Below, piece by piece: positions 22,236 through 30,611 of a stretch of 32,625 nt of DNA; position 1 is the first letter of the stretch, and every line of letters begins with the position of its first letter. The notes beneath the pieces are model-generated. The model was not told the origin of the DNA, ran no database searches, and was given only the letters and a program-made list of their open reading frames with translations. Location: assembly GCA_022449565.1 (NCBI GenBank), contig JAKUSA010000014.1, positions 1 to 32,625 of the forward strand, read 5' to 3'. Origin of the DNA: Acidimicrobiales bacterium. GTDB taxonomy: Bacteria > Actinomycetota > Acidimicrobiia > Acidimicrobiales > MedAcidi-G1. Position numbers and translations under genes: made by a program.

Positions 22236-23417
22236 TTACCTCTGGGTGCTCCCAGCTTGCCGGTCCGGAAGGCGCTGGAGCACCTCGAGGCAGGCGGTCA
22301 GGTCGGCGATGTCGACGAACTCGTCAGGACGGTGGGCGACGCCGATGTCGCCGGGACCCCACACCACGGCCGGGACACCGGCTGTTTGGAAGAGTCCCGC
22401 CTCGGTCCCGTAGGCAACGACGTCGACGGGGGTCTCACCGACCAGGTCGCGCATCAGGTCTAGGGCCGGCGACGACTCCTGCCACTCGAGGCCGTCGACC
22501 TCGCAGACGACGTCGGTCCTGATGGCTGCGTCGGGGTGGATTGTGCGCATCTCAGTCAGCAGTTCGTCACCCAGCGCCGCCATCCGGTCCTTGACGAACG
22601 CGGCGTCTGCCTGCTGGATGGGCCGCATCTCCCAGTCGAAGGAGCACCGGTCAGCGACAACGCACCGGCCCTGGCCGCCGTGGATCGTGCCGACGTTGAA
22701 CGTGGTGTGGGGTGGCTCGTAGGGGCTGTCGTCCGGGGCCCGCTCGACGAGTTCGTCCCAGAGCCCCATGAGGCCGGTGATCCAGAGGGTCGCGTAGTGC
22801 ACGGCGCTGACCGCCCGGCCGGGTTCGGAACTGTGGCCGTTGAGGCCGGTGATCTCGGTCCGGTACTCATAGCAGCCCTTGTGGGCGCCGATGACCCGGA
22901 GGCCGGTGGGCTCGCCGATGATGCACGCGGCCGGGCGGCGTCCCGACTGGACCAGTTCCTTAAGCAGGATCGGCGCCCCGTGGAAGCCGTCCTCCTCGTC
23001 GAAGGTCAGCGCGACGTGGATCGGGCGCTCGAGGTCGAGGACCGCATACCCGGGGGCCAACGCCAGCACGCAGGCGATGAAGCCCTTCATGTCGGCTGTA
23101 CCCCGCCCGTAGATCCGGTCTCCACGACGAGTTGCCTTGAAGGGCGGCGTGGCCCAGTCGGCGGCGTCGACGGGGACGACGTCGGAGTGGCCCGAGAGCA
23201 CGATGCCGCCGTCGACGTTGGGACCGATGGTGGCGAACAGATTGGCCCTGCTCCGGGTCTCGTCGTGCGTGAGGACCAGGTCGGAGCAGAGCGGCCCGAG
23301 CTGGTCCTCGACGTATCCGATGAGGTCGACGTTGGGGGTCAGGGCGACGGTCGGGAAAGCGATCAGGTCATCGAGGACAGCCAGTGTCTCATCGAGCAGC
23401 GCGTCGTCGCCGGGCAT
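22236..23417 (-). CDS. M20 family deacetylase (ArgE/DapE-like)
   Basis: A 393-residue zinc amidohydrolase of the M20 / ArgE (acetylornithine deacetylase) group. Metal and catalytic motifs are all visible: 'SGHSDVVPVD' (His, catalytic Asp), 'GRGTADMKGF' (bridging Asp), 'TFDEEDGFHG' (general-base Glu and ligand), 'CIIGEPTG' (ligand) and 'GVAHRPDEFV' (His). A dimerisation domain lies in the middle ('LNGHSSEPGRAVSAV'). It starts 5 bp after the M24 gene on the same strand, so they are co-transcribed. In that setting it may remove an acyl group from a ring-opened product, such as an N-acetyl-diaminobutyrate-like compound, but acetylornithine deacetylation is the default guess. Confidence 0.9.
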   Translation of the reverse strand: MPGDDALLDETLAVLDDLIAFPTVALTPNVDLIGYVEDQLGPLCSDLVLTHDETRSRANLFATIGPNVDGGIVLSGHSDVVPVDAADWATPPFKATRRGDRIYGRGTADMKGFIACVLALAPGYAVLDLERPIHVALTFDEEDGFHGAPILLKELVQSGRRPAACIIGEPTGLRVIGAHKGCYEYRTEITGLNGHSSEPGRAVSAVHYATLWITGLMGLWDELVERAPDDSPYEPPHTTFNVGTIHGGQGRCVVADRCSFDWEMRPIQQADAAFVKDRMAALGDELLTEMRTIHPDAAIRTDVVCEVDGLEWQESSPALDLMRDLVGETPVDVVAYGTEAGLFQTAGVPAVVWGPGDIGVAHRPDEFVDIADLTACLEVLQRLPDRQAGSTQR

Positions 23418-23422
23418 AGATA

Positions 23423-24607
23423 TCAGTCCTTCACGAAGAGTCCGCGGGGGTAGTTGGCCAGCGGCTCAGCGGGCCCCTCGTCGCGGATGAGCAGGCTCTC
23501 GGTGATCTCAAGCCCCCAGTCGTCCATCCAGATCCCGGGCATGAAGTGGAAGGTCATGCCCGGCTTGAGGATCGACTCGTCGGTGGGCCGAAACGAGATG
23601 GTGCGCTCACCCCAGTCAGGCGGGTAGCTGAGCCCGATCGGATAGCCGCAGCGCCCCTCTTTGTGGATGCCGACCTTCTCGAGGGTTCCGTAGAGGGCGT
23701 TGGCAACGTCGCACGCCCGGTTCCCGGCCCGGGCCGCGTCAAGGCCATTTTCGAGCGCGTCGAGCAGCGCCTTCTCGACCTCGAGCATCTCGGGCGGCGG
23801 GGTGCCGAGGTACACGGACCTGCACAGCGGCAACTGGTAGCGGCGGTGGGCGCCGGCGATCTCGAAGAAGGTGCCGGCTCCGCGCTCGAACGGCTTGTCG
23901 TCCCAAGTTAGGTGCGGGGCCGAGGCGTCGGCTCCGGTAGGGAGCATCGGCACGAAGGCCGCGTAGTCGCCGCCGAACTCCTCGGTGCCCGACATCGCAG
24001 TGCGGTAGATCTCACCGACCAGGTCGCATTTACGCATGCCCGGCTCGACGAGTTCTCGGATCCGCTCGTGCATGAGTTCGACAATGCGGGCGGCCCGTCG
24101 CATGTAGACGAGTTCCTGCTCGGACTTGACGCCCCGCTGCCAGTTGACGAGCCCGGTGGCGTCGACCACCTCGGTGTCGGGTAGGGCCGCCACGAGGTTC
24201 TGGTGGGCGGCCGCCGAGTAGTAGTAGTTGTCGAGTTCCACGCCGACACGGCCACTGGAGAGGCCGAGGTCGACGAGTAACCCTCCCAGCTGCGCGAAGG
24301 CGTGGCGCTCGATCGACATGACGTGGTCGTCGGAATAGTCGAGGATGCGGGACTCGTCCATGTAGACGGTGCGGCGGGCGCCGTTGGCGTCCATACGTCG
24401 GCCCCACCACCATGGTTCACCATCGTGGGAGACGACTACCGCCTGGGGCGTGTAGAAGGACCATCCGTCGTAGCCAGTCAGCCACGCCATGTTCGACGGG
24501 TCAGCGGCGACCATGACCTCGACGCCTGCGGCATCCATCGCGGCGCGCACCTTTGCGAGGCGGGCCGCGTATTCCTCACGGCTGAAGTCCAGTTCGACGT
24601 CCCGCAC
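23423..24607 (-). CDS. doeA: M24/creatinase-fold hydrolase, ectoine hydrolase (DoeA/EutD)-like
   Basis: A 394-residue pita-bread-fold protein. 'MAWLTGYDGWSFYTPQAVVV', 'WWWGRRMDANGARRTVYM' and 'HFMPGIWMDDWGLEITESLLI' resemble ectoine hydrolase DoeA/EutD. The metal-ligand Asp pair of true M24 peptidases is absent: the region reads 'FFEIAGAHRRYQLPLCRSVYLG', as in the metal-free creatinase and DoeA branch, so C-N ring hydrolysis is more likely than peptidase action. The operon order is PhyH dioxygenase, this gene, then an M20 deacetylase. That resembles an ectoine-type (hydrolase plus deacetylase) catabolic pair, although the classical deacetylase partner belongs to another family. The substrate therefore remains uncertain. 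Confidence 0.78.
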   Translation of the reverse strand: MRDVELDFSREEYAARLAKVRAAMDAAGVEVMVAADPSNMAWLTGYDGWSFYTPQAVVVSHDGEPWWWGRRMDANGARRTVYMDESRILDYSDDHVMSIERHAFAQLGGLLVDLGLSSGRVGVELDNYYYSAAAHQNLVAALPDTEVVDATGLVNWQRGVKSEQELVYMRRAARIVELMHERIRELVEPGMRKCDLVGEIYRTAMSGTEEFGGDYAAFVPMLPTGADASAPHLTWDDKPFERGAGTFFEIAGAHRRYQLPLCRSVYLGTPPPEMLEVEKALLDALENGLDAARAGNRACDVANALYGTLEKVGIHKEGRCGYPIGLSYPPDWGERTISFRPTDESILKPGMTFHFMPGIWMDDWGLEITESLLIRDEGPAEPLANYPRGLFVKD

Positions 24608-24774
24608 CGGTACAACGTAGTGGTCGTGTGCTGCGGGCGGAATGGACCGGAGGCAAAAGCGTTCGGAACGCAGGCGGACTGTCCGACGGGCAGGTGGTGC
24701 CGCGCGAAGAGCACGGCTGGGTAGGCCCCGATCGGCGTCCTAACCGAGGGCGAGGTGGGGACGGCCCTGGCCGG

Positions 24775-25641
24775 TCACATCCGGTCTCCGGCTTGCTGTT
24801 CGAAGAAGGACGCCCCTGTCGGAACCTCGGAGAACGACATCTCGATCGGGGTGCACCGGACACGGTTGGTGCGCACCCCTCGGATGAGTTCCCCCTCGTG
24901 CTCGCTGGGGACGTGGCTGGTCTCGAGCGGATAGCTGTCTTCGGATCGGTAGGCGCTGATGAACAGGGTCCTTGGTCGGTCCGACAGGTTCGGGTCCGAG
25001 CCGTGCAGGACGCGGCCGTGCATGAGGCAGGCGGACCCCGCCGGTCCGATGCACGGGATCGCCTCGGCCTGTGCTCGTTCGGCGACCTCGGGGGCTACGG
25101 CACCCGTGAAGACGCCATCCTGCCAGTGTTCGTACAGGGGCCCGTGGTGGCTGCCGGGCACGAGCTTGGGTGGGCCGTTCTGAAGGGTCACCTCGTCGAG
25201 GAAGTAGAGGACGGCGAGCATGTCGTCATTGGTGTGGGCCTCGAACAGGATGTCCTGGTGGAACTTCACCTCGGTGGCGGTTCCGGGTTGTTTCGAGTTG
25301 ATCTTCGAGTGGTTGAACTCGATGTTCGGTCCGATGAGCTGTGCCGTAACGTCGACGGCGAGGCCTGAGCGCATGACTCCGAGGTAGGCGTCCGACAGTT
25401 CGGTCGGTGAGGCGATACGTCGAAGGGCGGGCCGCTCGGCGCAGTGGCCGGGCTCGAGATCGAACCGGGGTCTCCCGTCGATGGTGATGCCGTAGGGTTC
25501 GCCGTGGCTACGGCTTTCCTCCACCCAGGCGTCGAACTCGTCGTTGAGGACCTTGAGCACGTCAGGGGGGAGCGCCTCTTCAAGGAACAGGTAGCCGTCA
25601 CGCTCGAACCGTTCAACCTGCTCCTCCGTGAACACCTTCAT
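24775..25641 (-). CDS. Phytanoyl-CoA dioxygenase (PhyH) family protein
   Basis: A 288-residue Fe(II)/2-oxoglutarate-dependent dioxygenase. The iron facial triad is visible as 'VKFHQDILFEAH' (His-x-Asp) near residue 148 and 'MHGRVLHGSDPNLSDRPR' near 215, which supplies the distal His and the 2-oxoglutarate-binding Arg. 'NGPPKLVPGSHHGPL' is the typical PhyH turn. It does not look like ectoine hydroxylase EctD, whose signature differs. It lies 167 bp upstream of the M24 gene on the same strand and may hydroxylate the compound that M24 and M20 then break down. Confidence 0.88.
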   Translation of the reverse strand: MKVFTEEQVERFERDGYLFLEEALPPDVLKVLNDEFDAWVEESRSHGEPYGITIDGRPRFDLEPGHCAERPALRRIASPTELSDAYLGVMRSGLAVDVTAQLIGPNIEFNHSKINSKQPGTATEVKFHQDILFEAHTNDDMLAVLYFLDEVTLQNGPPKLVPGSHHGPLYEHWQDGVFTGAVAPEVAERAQAEAIPCIGPAGSACLMHGRVLHGSDPNLSDRPRTLFISAYRSEDSYPLETSHVPSEHEGELIRGVRTNRVRCTPIEMSFSEVPTGASFFEQQAGDRM

Positions 25642-25866
25642 GCCTCGTCCTCCTCGAAGATCACTCCGGCGGCTTCCGGGTCCACACCCGCCGGCCGGAT
25701 CGTTTCTGCGTTAACGGTTAAGAAGAACGTCATGCCCTAAGGCTCGCGCAGTTCCTAGTCCACCTGCTCTTCTAGCGAGGTCTAGCTCCAGGATTGGCTA
25801 AAGCTTGACTATGAAACCCGCGACTACCGAAAACCACCGGTGACCTGTGTTTCTGGACCCGTAGTT

Positions 25867-25900
25867 GCTCGGTTCAGGAGTTCGATCCTCCAACGACCCA
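25867..25900 (+). repeat. Degenerate tRNA-Met 3'-end copy (att-like remnant 1)
   Basis: GCTCGGTTCAGGAGTTCGATCCTCCAACGACCCA aligns with tRNA-Met 21290-21322 with 4 mismatches and one extra base. The T-arm is intact, but there is no 5' half, so it is not a functional tRNA. Confidence 0.6.
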
Positions 25901-25904
25901 TTAG

Positions 25905-26279
25905 CTAGATATCACCCAGGTCGGGGGCCTCGTCGTGCCAGCAGGTGACCCCCCAGGTCACGGCGAGCATCGTGCAATCGGAACCGGGTGCCGCTCCGTG
26001 CCAGTGGGCCTCGTCGGGGGGGGCCACGACGAGGGTGCCCGGTTCGAGTTCCACGCGACCGTCCTGCTCAGTCCCGACGCGTCCCCTCCCCGAGACGACG
26101 AAGAGCAGCTGCCCACCCGGGTGGTGGTGCCAGTTGGTCACCGCGCCATCGTGGAAGTGACCCAACGCGGTGTCGGGGTCAACCTCGGCGGAGGTGGCAT
26201 TGAGCAGCTCCAGTTCGACCGGTCCCGTGAAGGGCCCTCCGGGAGTGGGGCTGCGGTCACCGCCGGTGACCACCCTCAC
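25905..26279 (-). CDS. Cupin domain protein
   Basis: A 124-residue single-domain cupin. Cupin motif 1 is seen as 'VTNWHHHPGGQLLFVVSGRGRV' (His-His-His...Glu-like position) and motif 2 as 'PGTLVVAPPDEAHWHGAAPGS' (Pro/His). Such proteins bind a metal and act as small enzymes or ligand sensors. It lies alone between two tRNA-Met 3'-end remnants, which suggests it is the cargo of a separate small insertion. Confidence 0.82.
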   Translation of the reverse strand: MRVVTGGDRSPTPGGPFTGPVELELLNATSAEVDPDTALGHFHDGAVTNWHHHPGGQLLFVVSGRGRVGTEQDGRVELEPGTLVVAPPDEAHWHGAAPGSDCTMLAVTWGVTCWHDEAPDLGDI

Positions 26280-26466
26280 GATCGTGACCCTCTCGCCGAG
26301 TGATCTACGAACCTCACGGGGCCCACGCTACGGGCCAGGCGGGAAACCCACCAGAGTCTCGGCGGACACTCGGCTGTTCTTGATCAGGTCCTGCTCCGAT
26401 GGTGGGAATCGCGCCGATTAGGGTTAGCGCCGGGACATCCGGGAACCGGACGGTTTGCCCTGCGCG

Positions 26467-26512
26467 GACTCACGGTCGGCCGATCGGGAGTCCGCTCCTC
26501 CCTTAGGCCACC
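26467..26512 (+). repeat. Degenerate tRNA-Met 3'-half copy (att-like remnant 2)
   Basis: A 46-nt ungapped match to tRNA-Met 21279-21324 at 34 of 46 positions, covering GACTCA, the T-stem GGGAG...CTCCC and the 3' GGCCACC-like end. It is more diverged than remnant 1, consistent with an older event; chance similarity is not fully excluded. Confidence 0.45.
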
Positions 26513-26529
26513 AACTGAAGGGAGTCGAC

Positions 26530-28485
26530 ATGGGGGTGGCTATCGCCGTATTGGGCGGGTTGGTCCAAATTGCGATTCCGATCGCTGTGATCGTCTTCTT
26601 CGTCCGACGCCGACGAGGCGGAAATGCCGGCATGGACCTCGGGCTGGTGGTACGGCGACTGTTCGAATACGGCTTCCTGTACGTCCTCCTGTGGATCACC
26701 GGTGTGGGAGTGGCCGGGCTTCTTTCCGAACTGTTCGAAGTACTGGAGGGGGCAGCGGCTGACGAAACCGGTGAGGTTGCTCTTTGGTGGACCTTTACTT
26801 TGGTGGGAGGCGCTGGTCTGGCCGTACATTCCCTCTTGTTGCGCCGTCGGTTCATCCGCGGGCCTGATGAGACGGCCTTGACCTTTTGGTGGGCGTATCT
26901 GAGCGTCGTCGATCTAACTGCCCTGGGCGCCGGGATTGTCTCTTCGGTACTCACCCTTTCATGGCCGATCGCTGGACACACGTTCAACGCCGGCGCCCCA
27001 GCTGTTTTGATAGTCGCCGCGACGGCATGGGCGGTTCACTGGCGTCTGGCCGGGCGACCGGTGGCTGTCAGACCGGCCCGCAATCAGGCCCACCTGCTAG
27101 TCGGATCCCTGGTTGGGATGGTGGGCCTCGGTGTCAGCTTTGTTCTTGCCCTGAGCCAACTGCTCGGATGGTTCTACGACGGCGTCACCCCTGGGTTGAG
27201 ACCCGACGTCGACGGCTGGGTTCCGTTGGACACCACCTTCGACGAGGTGGCCGACGCGCTGCCATCGTTGATCACCTTCGGCCTTGTCTGGTGGTGGTAC
27301 TGGTGGAGGAACGCTCGGTCGACAGGCCACAGCGCACAACGTCACACGTACGTTCTTGTAGTCGGGGTACTCGGTGGGTTGGCCGCTGCGGTCGCCGCGG
27401 CTAGCGGGTTTTTCTTCTTATTGCTGTCGTGGCTGTTCGTCGACCAGCACGGGATGTCGGCCACCGAGCATTTCGAACCACTACCCGAGATGGTGGCCCT
27501 GTTCCTCGCTGGCACAGCACTCTGGGCTTACCACCGGCGAGAACTCCCACCAGTGCGAGTCCGCACCGAGGTAGAGCGCTCCTACGACTATCTGTCGGCC
27601 TGGGTGGGCCTGGTGGCTTCCACGGTGGGCCTGTACGTCCTCCTCGAAGGTGTGGTACTTAGCCGGGTCCTCTCCGGGTCGGGTAGCGGGGGGGGAGAGG
27701 CAGATGCGCTGGTACTACTTCTCGTTCTTTTGTCGGTCGGTGGCACCGTCTGGTGGCGAGCCTGGTCTCGCACCAGCTCCCACGCCGAGGACCAGTCAGA
27801 GTTGGCTTCACCGGCCCGCCGTATCTATCTGTTTGTGGTGTTTGGCTCCACCGCTCTGGCCGTGCTGGTCGGGCTCCTCTTCCTCGTTTTCAACGTCGTC
27901 TACGGCCTCCTCGAACGGGACTTGAGCGCCGACCGGGTCGCCGACATGGGAGTTCCGTTGGCTGTAATCGGCTCGACAGTCGGCGTGGCCGTCTACCACA
28001 GTCGCTTCCTCCGACAAATCCGGGCTCTTCGCGTCGGGGAACAACTACCACAACCCAGAACCGGCATCATCGAGACATACGGTCTGTCCCATATCAGCCT
28101 CTCGGTCAACGATCCTGAGGTATCCCTCGTCTTCTACACGGCGCTCTTCGGCGTACGCGAGTACTTCCGTGATGAGAACCACATTCAGGCACTTGGACCC
28201 GGAGAACACGACGTGCTCGCCTTCGAGCGCCGTCACGATCACGGACTGTCGGGCGGGATCCACCACTTTGGCTTCCGCCTCACCTCGCCCGACGACATCG
28301 AATCTGCCATCGAGAAAGCCAAGGCCGTAGGAGCAACGATCCTCCGGCACGGCGAGCACCGTCCCGGCGAACCGTACCTGTACATCGCTGATCCTGATGG
28401 CTACGAAATTGAGATCTGGTACGAGCCACATCCCGGTGAAGAACCACCACTGGGCAATGGCAATCCGACAATGGGGTCCGGTTGA
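26530..28485 (+). CDS. Multi-pass membrane protein (DUF5671-like) fused to a VOC domain
   Basis: A 651-residue protein. From the ATG at 26530 (upstream in-frame sequence belongs to the tRNA remnant) to about residue 510 there are at least twelve hydrophobic segments arranged as repeats that resemble DUF5671-type membrane units ('RRLFEYGFLYVLLWITGVGV', 'YDYLSAWVGLVASTVGLYVL', 'RRIYLFVVFGSTALAVLVGL'). After a linker ('LRVGEQLPQPRTGIIETYG') comes a cytoplasmic vicinal-oxygen-chelate domain of about 115 residues, with 'GLSHISLSVNDPEVSLVFYTALFG', 'GGIHHFGFRL' and 'YIADPDGYEIEIWYE', typical of glyoxalase/extradiol dioxygenase folds. VOC metal ligands (His, His, Glu) look present. There is no stop between the parts, so this is a true fusion. 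The function is unknown: a membrane-tethered VOC enzyme or a ligand sensor. Confidence 0.8.
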   Translation: MGVAIAVLGGLVQIAIPIAVIVFFVRRRRGGNAGMDLGLVVRRLFEYGFLYVLLWITGVGVAGLLSELFEVLEGAAADETGEVALWWTFTLVGGAGLAVHSLLLRRRFIRGPDETALTFWWAYLSVVDLTALGAGIVSSVLTLSWPIAGHTFNAGAPAVLIVAATAWAVHWRLAGRPVAVRPARNQAHLLVGSLVGMVGLGVSFVLALSQLLGWFYDGVTPGLRPDVDGWVPLDTTFDEVADALPSLITFGLVWWWYWWRNARSTGHSAQRHTYVLVVGVLGGLAAAVAAASGFFFLLLSWLFVDQHGMSATEHFEPLPEMVALFLAGTALWAYHRRELPPVRVRTEVERSYDYLSAWVGLVASTVGLYVLLEGVVLSRVLSGSGSGGGEADALVLLLVLLSVGGTVWWRAWSRTSSHAEDQSELASPARRIYLFVVFGSTALAVLVGLLFLVFNVVYGLLERDLSADRVADMGVPLAVIGSTVGVAVYHSRFLRQIRALRVGEQLPQPRTGIIETYGLSHISLSVNDPEVSLVFYTALFGVREYFRDENHIQALGPGEHDVLAFERRHDHGLSGGIHHFGFRLTSPDDIESAIEKAKAVGATILRHGEHRPGEPYLYIADPDGYEIEIWYEPHPGEEPPLGNGNPTMGSG

Positions 28486-28555
28486 ACACGGCAATGGCTA
28501 GCCACTCATCCAGGACCAAGGTCACGGTTCACTTCAGCCACGCGGTCGGTGCTAT

Positions 28556-30076
28556 GTGATTACCGACAGGCAAACTCAGGAGGGGGACGAAGAGGTCACG
28601 GCACTCGACGAACGGTCGTTGGGTTGGCTGCGGTACCTCTATCGCAAGGTAACCACCCCGGACAACTGGGACCGTGACGGTCGGCCCCATCCGCATTGGG
28701 ACAACATCACCGGGCCGCCGATGTTCTCTTGGCACCGTTTCGACCTGGTCGATTCGAGCTACGCGGTTGCCCTGATGAGCGACCGGACCCCAGCTTGGAG
28801 AGAGGTCTATTCGCAGATCCTGGACCAGCTCGTCACCCGGCACACGTCTTGGTGGGCGGCCGAAGACTGGATGACCCAGTTTGGGCCCGATCCCGATCGG
28901 GCGAACTACCCGGAGGTATGGCGGCCGCTGATCCCGCCGAACCTCTGGGGCGACTACGACGTTCCAGGTTGGACAGCTAACGGCATCGAGCCCTATGGGG
29001 TCCAGATGGATCCGGTAGCAGCCGACGGAATGTTGTTCTTCAAAGGGTTTTTTACTCTTCTGATGGGGCTGCACCGGTACGTCTCCGGCGATGAGAAGTG
29101 GGACGATCCGTTTGAGATGATCCGTGATGGCGAAAACACGTTCACCTGGACGCAGTCCGGTATCGCCGCCCATTTGGCTGACCAGTGGCATGAACGCCAG
29201 ATCGGCGTTCATTGTGAGAACACCAAGATTTGGCCCTATTGACTGAGCGGCGCGGGTCTCGGTCTGAGGCTCCACGATCTGCTCCTGGGAACCAGCCACC
29301 ACAAGGTATTCGATCGGTGGTGGGAACACGCCGCCAACCACTACGTCACTTGGGAGGATGGCAGGCCCGTCGCCATGGACCTCTACTACGACCCGATCGC
29401 TGACGAGCACCTCGCCAGTCCTGCCGGGCTCATCGCCCCGATCTGGTACATGGCCCCCCAGCGGCGTGACTTCGCCGAGACCGCCTGGATGGCTGCGGCG
29501 TCGACGAGCGGCCTATTTGGTGATGGAGACCTGCTTGGGCTCGACGACCCGAGGTGGTCGGTGATGCTGGCTTGGCATACCGGTGAATTCGTAGATGGAA
29601 AAGTGAAGGCCCGGCTCTGGGATCACCTCGAGGCGTCGTTCGAACCCACTTGGGATCGAGACCTAGGCGAGTTCACGTTCCGGTTCGGCCTCGATGAACC
29701 CCACCCGCGCGGCCAGATGAACGCAAGGGCCATGGCCGGCTGGGTCTGTACGCCGGGGGCTTGGCACCGGATCTTTAATGAACCCAACCTGGAGAAGTTC
29801 GACGAGCCCACAGTTAGTGGGCTGGATTTTCCTCGCGTCGCTCTGAGCGAGGCCCGCTGGGATGGGACAGCACTCCACCTGGCTGCTCATCCACAGAACG
29901 CATCAGCGACCGACACCCGCACCTCGGTCCAGATCGATGGTCTGCCCTCGAACAATGGGTGGATGCTTACCCGCCCGGACGGCAGTACCACAGCTATTGA
30001 GATGTCGACCAGCCCCACTGGGACCGAACTTGAGCTAGTAGTTGACGGTGGCGGCTACCAGCTGTGGCGAAGTTGA
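28556..30076 (+). CDS. Linalool dehydratase/isomerase-like selenoprotein (TGA read as Sec229)
   Basis: The track shows 28556-29242 and 29375-30076, but both are in one frame. After the TGA at 29240-29242 the frame continues without a stop ('LSGAGLGLRLHDLLLGTSHH') for 277 more codons. With Sec the protein has 506 residues. The N-terminal part ('DNITGPPMFSWHRFDLVDSSYAVALMSD', 'GMLFFKGFFTLLMGLHRYVSGDEKW') and the 'IGVHCENTKIWPYU' segment resemble the alpha/alpha-barrel linalool dehydratase/isomerase family, where two active-site cysteines lie nine residues apart. Here C220 and U229 have exactly that spacing. The expected His in the 'YSGH' segment appears to be Phe, so the chemistry may differ. 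A 7-bp SECIS-like hairpin follows the TGA. No signal peptide is visible. The GTG start is the first in frame and its RBS is weak. Confidence 0.84.
29254..29272 (+). promoter_or_regulatory. SECIS-like stem-loop of the LDI-like gene
   Basis: GGGTCTC-GGTCT-GAGGCTC makes a 7-bp stem (two G.U pairs) with a GGTCT loop. The loop starts 22 nt from the U of the in-frame TGA and begins with G, matching bacterial SECIS rules and the other two candidates here. Confidence 0.72.
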
Positions 30077-30191
30077 GAAGGTCGCCGGGGTCTATCGGCT
30101 GGATCCACCGAGAAGAACGTCCGATTCGGCTTGCTACAGATCAGTATTAGACAGATTTTCGCCCCAGAGGGATGAAGACGGAATCCGAATC

Positions 30192-30326
30192 ATGGCTGCT
30201 GCCGAGGCCCTCGTGGCTCTCGTCGCCGCCTTCCTGCCGCTGTCTGGTGAACAGGTCGCCGCCCTCCTGGGCATCGTGGCCGTGGTCACCGGCGAGCGGG
30301 TCGTGAGGAAGGTGAAGGCGTCCTAG
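30192..30326 (+). CDS. Small hydrophobic protein, possible
   Basis: A 44-residue frame starting at ATG 30192: a hydrophobic helix ('MAAAEALVALVAAFLPLSGE'), a second ('VAALLGIVAVVTG') and a basic end ('ERVVRKVKAS'). The helix-turn-helix-basic-tail layout is reminiscent of small phage holin-like membrane peptides, but this may be coincidence. GAAGACGGAA lies just upstream. It is too short for firm support. Confidence 0.35.
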   Translation: MAAAEALVALVAAFLPLSGEQVAALLGIVAVVTGERVVRKVKAS

Positions 30327-30611
30327 CCTGAGCCCACAGCTCCACCACGCAAGGAAGGACCACTTGAAAGCTTGTCCGATCAATCGTTCGCGTACTACTG
30401 GTTGGTGGCACCGATGTTGGTGTACCAACTGCAATGGGCGCATGTGGATACGTCACCATGTCTCTGGTGAATGGCAGGGCCAGTCGGTCCGCTAGGTCGC
30501 CAAGATCGCTTCGGTTGAATGCTTCTGATATGAGGTAATGGACCTGATCCTGGACCTTGAAAAGCAGGGCGCGTATCATCGGCCCCCGGCAGCACCGTTG
30601 ATTGGTCGGGC
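30327..30611. other. Low-coding gap; possible decayed gene on the minus strand
   Basis: On the minus strand, an ATG at 30579 opens 'MIRALLFKVQDQVHYLISEA' and 'RSDLGDLADRLALPFTRDMV', which looks helical and protein-like. The frame then becomes unconvincing, while another frame at the same place gives 'STCAHCSWYTNIGATNQ' and a stop. A frameshifted small gene ending in a CxxC segment would fit, but support is weak. Nothing else is seen. Confidence 0.3.

Noticed and set aside
22536-23453. 305-residue plus-strand ORF over the M20 gene
   Set aside because: It is the antisense shadow of a well-supported M20 peptidase with all metal motifs.
28529-29410. 293-residue minus-strand ORF over the LDI-like gene
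   Set aside because: No motif seen, and it spans the TGA break of the sense gene. The sense frame has coherent family features on both sides.
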